5,978 nucleotides of DNA from an uncultured Fibrobacterota bacterium. GTDB taxonomy: Bacteria > Fibrobacterota > Chitinivibrionia > Chitinivibrionales > Chitinispirillaceae. This document shows positions 1 to 5,190 of the stretch, one piece after another. Under the pieces are notes generated by a model. It was not told the DNA's origin, made no database searches, and saw only the letters and a program-made list of their open reading frames with translations. Both the position numbers and the translations under genes were made by a program. The stretch covers positions 1 through 5,978 of the forward strand of contig CAISVC010000728.1 of assembly GCA_903888815.1 (NCBI GenBank). The letters run 5' to 3'. Positions within the stretch are counted from its first letter, which is position 1, and every line of letters begins with the position of its first letter.

Positions 1-496
1 GGTCGCTCGTGCGGTACCCGAGTCCGAGTTCGCTTTTTCCGGCAACGACGATCCGGTAATCTTTCATGTCAAGATAGACCGCCTGCTGCAGCGTATCGGC
101 AATGCAGGTCGAAAAAGCGCCGGCATTCATGATGACCGCGCCGCCGATACTTCCGGGAATTCCCGACAATTCCTCCATTCCCGCATACCCCCGGCTGACG
201 GCTTCCCGGACCACCGCATCAAGCTGAGTGCCAGCCTGAGCCGTGACCGATCCGCGCGTCCATTCCGTTTTCGTGCACAGGGAAAGGTTGATGACAAGAC
301 CGGGCCAGCCGCGGTCGCTCACCAGGATATTCGATCCGCAGCCGAGAACGAGGATGGGCAGCGCTTCTCCGCGCGCACGGTGTACCGCCGGAGCGATCTG
401 CTCCGTATCCTGCGGCTCGAAGCAGCGGTGCGCACTGCCGCCGATTCTGAGGGTCGTTTTTTCGGAAAGCGGGATATCGTTCCGGAACTCGATCAT
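1..496 (-). CDS. murB: MurB, UDP-N-acetylenolpyruvoylglucosamine reductase (3' end cut by window edge)
   Basis: MurB is the cytoplasmic FAD enzyme that uses NADPH to reduce UDP-GlcNAc-enolpyruvate to UDP-MurNAc, the second committed step of peptidoglycan precursor synthesis. Reading back from position 496 gives 165 residues with no stop before the edge, a little over half of the usual ~300. The FAD-binding half is clear: TTLRIGG at 14-20, LGCGSNILVSD at 51-61, ELSGIPGSIGGAV at 109-121 followed by MNAGAF, and YRTS at 161-164. R162 matches the active-site Arg of the E. coli YRDS motif. The catalytic Ser and Glu of the C-terminal domain lie beyond the edge. The ATG at 494-496 overlaps the stop of the upstream HD-GYP gene as ATGA. 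The bases before it (CAGAAAAAAAC) contain no good ribosome binding site, so translation probably depends on coupling. The family assignment is very secure. Confidence 0.95.
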   Translation of the reverse strand, partial: MIEFRNDIPLSEKTTLRIGGSAHRCFEPQDTEQIAPAVHRARGEALPILVLGCGSNILVSDRGWPGLVINLSLCTKTEWTRGSVTAQAGTQLDAVVREAVSRGYAGMEELSGIPGSIGGAVIMNAGAFSTCIADTLQQAVYLDMKDYRIVVAGKSELGLGYRTSD

Positions 497-2409
497 GTTT
501 TTTTCTGGTCGGTGTACAGCCTGCAAATTCCCTTTTCAACGAAAAACCGCACCACGTCGGCATCCAGATGTCCTGCGGCAACTTCACGGTTGAGAATCTC
601 AACCGCCTTCTGGGGAGCCATTTTCGGTTTATACGGCCGGTCCTGCGCCACCAGCGCATCATAGACGTCGATCACGGCGAGGACTTTGCTTTCGCGGGTC
701 ATCTCATCGCCATGCAGGCCGTGCGGATATCCGGAACCGTCGATTCGCTCGTGGTGGGTCGCGGCAATGATCGGAATCATTTCAAACTGCCGGGTCCACG
801 GTATCTTTGAAAGTATCCGGTACGTTGAAATGGCATGCGAATGGATGGCCTCCCGCTCATCCCCGGTCAGATTACCGGTGCGCACCGAGAGCGATTCCCG
901 TTCGCCGTCACTCAGGAATGAAACCCTGCTGCCGTCGGCGGCATGGTAATACTTTGACTGCAGCAGCGCAACCCGTTCGAGGTCGTCATCGTTCAGGCGG
1001 ACGGCCGTATTTATGCGCTCGAGGAAATGGCGGTCGTCGGCGATTTCTTTCGCCGACCTCCACGAGACGCTTTCGGGAGCATATTTCAGGGCGAACGCAC
1101 TATAGTCCAGCCTGACCATGAGCAGCATAAATTCGCTCTTCGGCAGCCTTCCTTCTTTTGTCAAAATCCGCTCGGGTACCCCGATCTTGCCGATATCATG
1201 GAGGAGCGCCGCAAACTGCAGCTGCCGCTTCCGTTCGGGCGTCGAAACGAGCTCCGCAAAGGGACTTCCGGGGTCCGCTCCCGCCGCCTCCGCAAACGCC
1301 ATCGCATATCCCATGACCCGTTTGGAGTGGCCCGACGTCGTGCGGTCCCGTTCATCGATGGCGGCAATCGACGACCGCAGGAACCCTTCGAACAGTTCGC
1401 GGATGTTCTCGGCGAGCTGCGCCCGCTCGATGGAAACCGCGGCCTGGGCTGCCACCGATTCTATGAATTCCACGTCGGCCGGAGAAAATGGAATCACCGC
1501 CGTATCGAACGCTTCGGCGGAAGCGATCGTCGCAGAGGCCTGTTTCTTCTTGTTCATGAGCTGCAGAACACCGACAACGTCGCCGTCGGTATTTTTCAGC
1601 GGCAGGGTCAGCATCGATTTGACGCGGTAGCCGGGCTTCAGCTGATATTCTTTTCCGGGCCGGTACGACATCGACGGATCGATGGCATTCACGTCATCGA
1701 TGGTAAGCGGCTTGCCGGTCAGCGCAACGTACCCGGCAACCGAATTCCGGTCGATCGGAACCGAAAATTCGAAAACCCTCCCCAGATCAAAGGAATCATT
1801 CTGCGCCTCCTTGAAGCGGAGAACATTGAGAAATGCCCCGCCGGGCGACGTTCGTTCCCGCAGAAAAATGCTCCCCGCGTCCGCGGTTGATTTGTCGCGG
1901 CTGATAAAGAGGATCACTTCAAGAAGGCTGACCAGATCGTTTTCCTTCGAAAGCGCGGTGCCGATCTCAACCAGCACGTTTTTCTGCTGCCGGTAGTTCA
2001 CGATTTCGCCGATCAATTGATTGGTGCGGGCCGCCGCCTGTCCGCTCTGGATTATCGCATGAACCATGGTCCAGGCGACCGGTGCGGCAAGCGGAGAGAC
2101 AAACAGGCCGGAAATGGGAAGACCTGCGACAAACGAAGGAACGGCGGAAGGTTCCACACACTGAAACAGCGGAAGCGGTGCGAAGGAATCGTGGTCCAGC
2201 TTCTGAATGCCGAGCAGCTCCTGCACGGCCAGGCTGATGCTGGGCAGAAAGGAAATATACCCTACCGGCTTGTGCTCTGCGGCAAAGGCGGCCAGGCCTT
2301 CCGTCCGGGTATATTCCACGATAGCAATGCCGAATTTCCCCGCAATCCCGCGGAGCAGGGCGACATCCTGTTCTGGTGCATAGCCGACTATGGCGATCGA
2401 CGATTGCAT
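493..2409 (-). CDS. GAF and HD-GYP domain protein, predicted cyclic-di-GMP phosphodiesterase
   Basis: A cytoplasmic signalling protein of 638 residues with no membrane segment. Residues 1-125 look like a degenerate response-regulator receiver (inference). About 140-330 is a GAF sensory domain, with VKSMLTLPL at 263-271 and VGVLQLMNKK at 279-288. About 338-630 is HD-GYP. The family hydrolyses cyclic di-GMP at a metal centre, and the usual ligands are present: H361 in GHSKRV, H404/D405 in HDIGKIG, H525, H552/H553 in HHERIDGSGYP, and D581 in VIDVYDAL. T357 stands where trinuclear enzymes carry Glu, so a two-metal site is likelier. HDIGK and HHE are about 147 residues apart, against roughly 65 in minimal HD-GYP domains. 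The extra stretch (about 424-512) is of a kind seen in one GAF/HD-GYP subfamily. The ATG at 2407-2409 has AGGA nine bases upstream. It is first in a unit with murB. The enzymatic call is strong; the input signal is unknown. Confidence 0.92.
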   Translation of the reverse strand: MQSSIAIVGYAPEQDVALLRGIAGKFGIAIVEYTRTEGLAAFAAEHKPVGYISFLPSISLAVQELLGIQKLDHDSFAPLPLFQCVEPSAVPSFVAGLPISGLFVSPLAAPVAWTMVHAIIQSGQAAARTNQLIGEIVNYRQQKNVLVEIGTALSKENDLVSLLEVILFISRDKSTADAGSIFLRERTSPGGAFLNVLRFKEAQNDSFDLGRVFEFSVPIDRNSVAGYVALTGKPLTIDDVNAIDPSMSYRPGKEYQLKPGYRVKSMLTLPLKNTDGDVVGVLQLMNKKKQASATIASAEAFDTAVIPFSPADVEFIESVAAQAAVSIERAQLAENIRELFEGFLRSSIAAIDERDRTTSGHSKRVMGYAMAFAEAAGADPGSPFAELVSTPERKRQLQFAALLHDIGKIGVPERILTKEGRLPKSEFMLLMVRLDYSAFALKYAPESVSWRSAKEIADDRHFLERINTAVRLNDDDLERVALLQSKYYHAADGSRVSFLSDGERESLSVRTGNLTGDEREAIHSHAISTYRILSKIPWTRQFEMIPIIAATHHERIDGSGYPHGLHGDEMTRESKVLAVIDVYDALVAQDRPYKPKMAPQKAVEILNREVAAGHLDADVVRFFVEKGICRLYTDQKKT

Positions 2410-2418
2410 GCGCGTAAA

Positions 2419-2422
2419 TCCT
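2419..2422 (-). promoter_or_regulatory. Ribosome binding site of the HD-GYP gene
   Basis: On the minus strand AGGA lies nine bases before the ATG at 2409. It is the only purine-rich Shine-Dalgarno-like match there and supports this start. Confidence 0.6.
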
Positions 2423-2426
2423 GCTG

Positions 2427-2438
2427 TTTTCCGGAAAA
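2427..2438. repeat. 12-base perfect palindrome TTTTCCGGAAAA
   Basis: The sequence equals its own reverse complement over 12 bases. It lies 6 bases from the ATACCA/TGGTAT palindrome, in the predicted leader of the HD-GYP transcript. It could be a second protein site, or simply chance in an A/T-flanked CCGG. Confidence 0.4.
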
Positions 2439-2441
2439 GGT

Positions 2442-2471
2442 AAAATACCAGAATGGTATGCGGAACGACAA
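2442..2471 (-). promoter_or_regulatory. Candidate sigma70-type promoter for the HD-GYP/murB unit
   Basis: On the minus strand TTGTCG (2466-2471, 4 of 6 matches to the -35 consensus) is followed after 18 bases by TATTTT (2442-2447, 4 of 6 to the -10). Transcription would begin near 2435, leaving a leader of about 26 bases with the AGGA site. The ATACCA/TGGTAT palindrome sits in the spacer and overlaps the -10, a usual place for a repressor to bind. This is a prediction from spacing and partial matches only. Confidence 0.4.
2445..2459. promoter_or_regulatory. Perfect palindrome ATACCA-N3-TGGTAT, candidate operator
   Basis: ATACCA (2445-2450) and TGGTAT (2454-2459) are exact reverse complements around GAA. 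The site lies between the divergent HD-GYP and acyltransferase genes, inside the predicted minus-strand promoter, and covers the acyltransferase ATG at 2453. A dimeric repressor here could affect both genes. The binding protein cannot be named. Confidence 0.45.
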
Positions 2472-3427
2472 ATTATTTTGCGGCCGCACTTTCATTTATT
2501 TTTACCAGTACTGTGGTTACTGCCAAATTCATTAAAAATTCGATTCTCTACCTGTTTGCAAAAACCGCGTTCCTTTTTGCATTGCTGCTCCCGCGTGCTG
2601 CCGGGCTGCGGCTTTTCGGGGCTGCGGGGAGGCTCGCATTTCTCTTCCCCAACCGTGAAAAAAGACGTACGCTTGAGCATCTGCGCTGTATCTTCGGCGC
2701 GACATGGACAGAAGATAAAATATCCGTCACGGCGCGCAGCGTATACGAGTCCCTCGGCAGGAACCTTTTTGATGCGGTAAAGATTTCCCGCGCACCGGAA
2801 AAAACCTTTCATGCGATTGTCAAGCATGACGATCTTGCAGAATTTAAAAGCGCCTTTGACCGGGGCAAGGGAGTGATCGTGATTACCGCCCATGTCGGCT
2901 GTTTTGAGCTGCTGCTGCATTTTTTCGCGCGGCACGGGTTCAAGAGCTTTGCCATCGGTCAGCGGTCGTTTGATCAGCGCCTTGACAGCCTTATACGGGC
3001 GATCCGCAGCGGCGAGGACATCGACTACATGGACCGCACCGAAAGCCCGCGTAAAATCATCCGCTGGCTGCAGGAGGGCAGGGCGTTCGGTGTGCTGATC
3101 GATCAGGATACGAGGGTGGAGGGGGTTTTCGCCCGATTCCTCGGTAAAATCGCGTATACGCCTTCCGGCCCCGTACGGATGGCCATGCGCTTCAAGATCC
3201 CGGCCATCGTGGCCACCACGGCCCGCCAGCCTGACAATACCCATTATGTGTATCTCAGCAGAATACTGGAGTTCGCGGACACCGGGGATTTTGAAAAAGA
3301 CCTCGCGGCCAACGTGCAGATGGCAAACGACCTGATCTGCGAAACCATCATGCGCTTTCCGGAACAGTGGGTATGGATGCACCGCCGCTGGAAAACACGA
3401 CCGCCTCCGATTAGCTTGAAAGCCTGA
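2453..3427 (+). CDS. LpxL/HtrB-family lysophospholipid (lipid A-type) acyltransferase
   Basis: The family moves an acyl chain from acyl-ACP to a lipid A precursor (or a related glycolipid) at the inner face of the cytoplasmic membrane. The 324-residue product fits the usual ~300. It has a hydrophobic N-terminal anchor (about 26-65), the catalytic H-x4-E motif as H147-VGCF-E152, a substrate-site block GVLIDQDTRVEGVF (213-226) with TPSGPVRMAMRF (236-247), and the family's terminal signature WVWMHRRWKTRP (306-317). Which acyl chain or acceptor is used cannot be read from sequence, so no gene symbol is given. The start is uncertain. ATG 2453 has AAAAGG twelve bases upstream but lies inside a palindrome. 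GTG 2513 would give MVTAKFIKNS and a 304-residue protein whose N-terminus looks more typical of the family, but it lacks a ribosome site. The 3' end overlaps the next, convergent gene by 17 bases. Confidence 0.9.
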   Translation: MVCGTTNYFAAALSFIFTSTVVTAKFIKNSILYLFAKTAFLFALLLPRAAGLRLFGAAGRLAFLFPNREKRRTLEHLRCIFGATWTEDKISVTARSVYESLGRNLFDAVKISRAPEKTFHAIVKHDDLAEFKSAFDRGKGVIVITAHVGCFELLLHFFARHGFKSFAIGQRSFDQRLDSLIRAIRSGEDIDYMDRTESPRKIIRWLQEGRAFGVLIDQDTRVEGVFARFLGKIAYTPSGPVRMAMRFKIPAIVATTARQPDNTHYVYLSRILEFADTGDFEKDLAANVQMANDLICETIMRFPEQWVWMHRRWKTRPPPISLKA

Positions 3428-3575
3428 ATGCCGCCCAAATGCCGAGTATTCCACCGGCAGTGCTTCCAAGCAGGGAGCCGAACGAAATCGCATCGGCCCC
3501 GAACAGCGTTGCCGCATATCCTCCGGCACAGGAGCCGATGATCATTCCCATCATGACGACTGTTTTTCTGGACAT
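3411..3575 (-). CDS. 54-residue glycine-rich membrane protein, conserved-hypothetical type
   Basis: Function unknown. The protein begins MSRKTVVMMG and has two hydrophobic, glycine-spaced segments (about 6-27 and 31-51) around a short FGADAIS turn, followed by a basic/polar end (FRLSS). This is the shape of a small two-helix inner-membrane hairpin. The GMIIGS and GGILGIW patterns resemble short uncharacterised membrane proteins found in many bacteria; that comparison is from memory. A strong promoter ends six bases before this ATG, which fixes the start. A longer reading from a TTG at 3611 would use the -35 box as its start codon and is unlikely. There is no ribosome binding site, consistent with leaderless translation. 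It is convergent with the acyltransferase, with 17 bases of overlap, and divergent from the secreted propeller protein. Confidence 0.72.
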   Translation of the reverse strand: MSRKTVVMMGMIIGSCAGGYAATLFGADAISFGSLLGSTAGGILGIWAAFRLSS

Positions 3576-3581
3576 GGTTCT

Positions 3582-3611
3582 AATATAACCGCCGTATGTT
3601 TCAGGTGTCAA
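3582..3611 (-). promoter_or_regulatory. Near-consensus sigma70 promoter of the 54-residue gene
   Basis: On the minus strand TTGACA (3606-3611, 6 of 6) is followed after 18 bases by TATATT (3582-3587, 5 of 6). Only AGAACC separates the -10 from the ATG at 3575, so transcription should start at or beside the A of the start codon. It is the best promoter match in the window. Confidence 0.72.
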
Positions 3612-3623
3612 ACGATACAGTCG

Positions 3624-3667
3624 ACCCCTGTGTTAAAAATTTTTTGTTTTTTCGGTAAATCAGGGGT
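3624..3667. repeat. Inverted repeat ACCCCTG / CAGGGGT flanking the A/T-rich promoter core
   Basis: ACCCCTG (3624-3630) and CAGGGGT (3661-3667) are exact 7-base reverse complements 30 bases apart. They bracket the -35 region and touch the -10 of the plus-strand promoter. They could be paired sites for a looping or dimeric regulator, or chance. Confidence 0.3.
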
Positions 3668-3672
3668 ATATT
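3644..3672 (+). promoter_or_regulatory. Candidate promoter of the secreted propeller gene
   Basis: TATATT (3667-3672, 5 of 6 to the -10) lies 17 bases after TTGTTT (3644-3649, weak -35), in an A/T-rich tract that could also act as an UP element or bent DNA. An overlapping alternative -10 is TATAAA (3672-3677). Transcription from the first would begin near 3679 and give a leader of about 32 bases ahead of the ATG at 3711. Confidence 0.5.
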
Positions 3673-3699
3673 ATAAACAGTCTGCAATTAACCGCAAAA

Positions 3700-3705
3700 A
3701 GGGAG
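3700..3705 (+). promoter_or_regulatory. Ribosome binding site deciding the start of the propeller gene
   Basis: AGGGAG lies five bases before the ATG at 3711. This ATG also opens a proper signal peptide, so it is preferred over the upstream in-frame GTG at 3630, which lies ahead of the predicted promoter. Confidence 0.75.
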
Positions 3706-3710
3706 AATCT

Positions 3711-5006
3711 ATGCGATCGCACCTCTCATCGTCGCTCCTGTGCGGAGCGATTCTGCTCTTTTCAGCGTTCGGCACCCGGGCGCAGCCGTCATGGCAGCTT
3801 CTGGGTCTCGGCGACCGCAGTATCAACTGCATTCTCGCCGACGACACCACCATGGTCCTCGCCGGTACTGACAAGGGGATGTCGGTATACTGGAATAAGT
3901 CGTGGTACGATTTTTCTATCAGACTCCCGGTAGCTTCCATCCTCCGGCTTTCCAGCAGTGTGATTTTCGTCGGAGCAGGCAATGGAACATTGTCCGACGC
4001 TGTTTACATCGGCGTCAACATCATCAATGGTCCGCCGTTTTATGCGCTGCGTTTTCAGCAGTATTTTCTCGAACCGACGGCCATGGCGTGCAATAATACG
4101 CTGGCCATTCCCAGGCTTTACGCGGGCGGACGTAATACCGTGTCTGTCGGCATGATCGGCAGCGATACGCTGTACCCGCTCCAGCTGTTGAAATTTCCTC
4201 CCTATGCATTCGGGGTCGAAAATCCGAAGTGTGCCGACCTGTTCATGTTCGGCGGAACTGCGCTCTATGCCGGCGGTTACGACAGAGGAGTCATGGCCGG
4301 TCCCGGATCGCTTTTACGGCTTTCGGCTGATTCGCTCCAGACAATCCGGCGGCTTGACGTCTCGGCGCTGGCACAGGGCGCATTCACCGGAGGACCCGGG
4401 ATTCAGCAGCTCCTCGTCATCGGCACGCGGGACACCGGCGTCCTTCTCTTTGAGCCCGTAGGGCAGACATGGACTGCCATTCCAAGCCCGAACCGGCTGC
4501 CGGTCAACGATCTCATGATAATTCCTGGTTCGGGTGTCCCCAGTCTTATTATCGCCGCGTTTGACAGCGGTGTGTATATTAACAACGGTCTCATTCAGAC
4601 ATGGAGTGAAGTTGGAAATATTCCCGCTTTGCCACAATGTATTACGCCTCGGGGAACCATTACCGGGGGGATGCTTACCGGAGCGCTGCTTGCAGGAACT
4701 GCAAAGGGCGTGTATCTCTACACCGTACCGACGGGCATACGGGAACGTGCATCGCCGCTCAATGCCGCTCAGCAGGCGGAACCGATTGTATGCATGCGCG
4801 GAGAAGTCCGGCTTTCGCTCCCGAAGGGCTTTTACGGCGGCAGGGCGGATATTGCTGTTTATACCGTTTCCGGCAGATTATATAAGCGTGTCGCAGTATC
4901 CCCGGAAGCGCCATCGTTCCGTCTGGAAGCCGAAGGGCTTTATTATTACCGATGCATCGTTGGAAAGAAAACGGCGTTGTCGGGAATAATAGTTAATGTA
5001 CAGTAA
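3711..5006 (+). CDS. Exported beta-propeller-like protein with C-terminal sorting-like domain
   Basis: A 431-residue protein of unknown specific function. Residues 1-24 are a Sec signal peptide: a basic start, the hydrophobic core LLCGAILLFSAF, and a likely cut after TRA before QPSW. The middle carries degenerate repeats around a GT-x2-G-V pattern, each usually followed by a Tyr/Phe and then Trp: AGTDKGMSVYW (51-61), LYAGGYDRGV (185-194), VIGTRDTGVLLF (236-247), IAAFDSGVYI (281-290) and LAGTAKGVYLY (327-337). This is typical of propeller blades and suggests a surface scaffold or binding protein rather than an enzyme. Residues about 365-431 form a beta-rich tail (IAVYTVSGRL, FRLEAEGLYYYR, ending IIVNVQ) like FlgD-Ig or type IX secretion sorting domains. 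A canonical type IX tail usually ends with a conserved Lys-containing strand that I do not see, so secretion by that route is inference. It is transcribed alone from its own promoter. Confidence 0.82.
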   Translation: MRSHLSSSLLCGAILLFSAFGTRAQPSWQLLGLGDRSINCILADDTTMVLAGTDKGMSVYWNKSWYDFSIRLPVASILRLSSSVIFVGAGNGTLSDAVYIGVNIINGPPFYALRFQQYFLEPTAMACNNTLAIPRLYAGGRNTVSVGMIGSDTLYPLQLLKFPPYAFGVENPKCADLFMFGGTALYAGGYDRGVMAGPGSLLRLSADSLQTIRRLDVSALAQGAFTGGPGIQQLLVIGTRDTGVLLFEPVGQTWTAIPSPNRLPVNDLMIIPGSGVPSLIIAAFDSGVYINNGLIQTWSEVGNIPALPQCITPRGTITGGMLTGALLAGTAKGVYLYTVPTGIRERASPLNAAQQAEPIVCMRGEVRLSLPKGFYGGRADIAVYTVSGRLYKRVAVSPEAPSFRLEAEGLYYYRCIVGKKTALSGIIVNVQ

Positions 5007-5190
5007 AGGAAAAAATAGAGGAAGTCAATCCCCGCCGGTAGTTTCCGGCAGTTGGGAACACGGTTCTCTTTTTCCTTTAGGGGCTATAGGATACAAGCGA
5101 ATATAGCTTTGTTCTCGGATACATAACGTCTGCGTCTGAGGGAGGCATCTTTGATTTTCATTTTGAGGTATGCTCTTGTTTCGGATCCGT
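5007..5190. other. 184-base intergenic region, no convincing gene
   Basis: This gap separates the convergent propeller and Fic genes and is visibly more A/T-rich than the sequence to its left. It contains the possible terminator at 5054-5073, a weak GCCGG/CCGGC hairpin at 5034-5049 without a T-run, and a GCTATA/TATAGC inverted repeat (5083-5088 and 5102-5107). A 25-codon minus-strand reading frame at 5084-5161 has no ribosome site. Confidence 0.6.
5054..5073 (+). terminator. Possible intrinsic terminator after the propeller gene
   Basis: GGGAAC (5054-5059) can pair with GTTCTC (5063-5068), with one G-U pair, across a three-base ACG loop. Five T residues follow at 5069-5073. It lies 47 bases after the stop codon. 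The stem is short, so termination may be weak. Confidence 0.42.

Noticed and set aside
219..662. Minus-strand reading frame of 147 codons across the murB/HD-GYP junction
   Set aside because: Different frame from both real genes, Arg-rich and without motifs.
1027..1890. Long plus-strand reading frame of 287 codons
   Set aside because: It lies fully antisense to the HD-GYP gene, whose GAF and HD-GYP motifs are intact. The product is Arg/Gly-rich with no recognisable domain, as expected for a shadow in GC-rich DNA.
2492..3529. Minus-strand reading frame of 345 codons
   Set aside because: It is antisense to the acyltransferase, which has all its family motifs. The translated sequence shows no domain, and it also covers the 54-residue gene in another frame.
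3576..3611. TTG start extending the small membrane protein by 12 residues
   Set aside because: The TTG is part of the perfect TTGACA -35 box, so transcription would begin downstream of it.
3630..3710. Upstream GTG extension of the propeller gene
   Set aside because: It would translate the predicted promoter and bury the signal peptide. The ATG at 3711 has a good AGGGAG site.
5034..5049. GCCGG-TAGTTT-CCGGC hairpin as terminator
   Set aside because: Only a 5-base stem and no T-run on either strand; the hairpin at 5054-5073 is the better candidate.
5084..5161. 25-codon minus-strand frame beginning MKIKDASLRR
   Set aside because: No ribosome binding site and too short to judge; possible small protein but unsupported.
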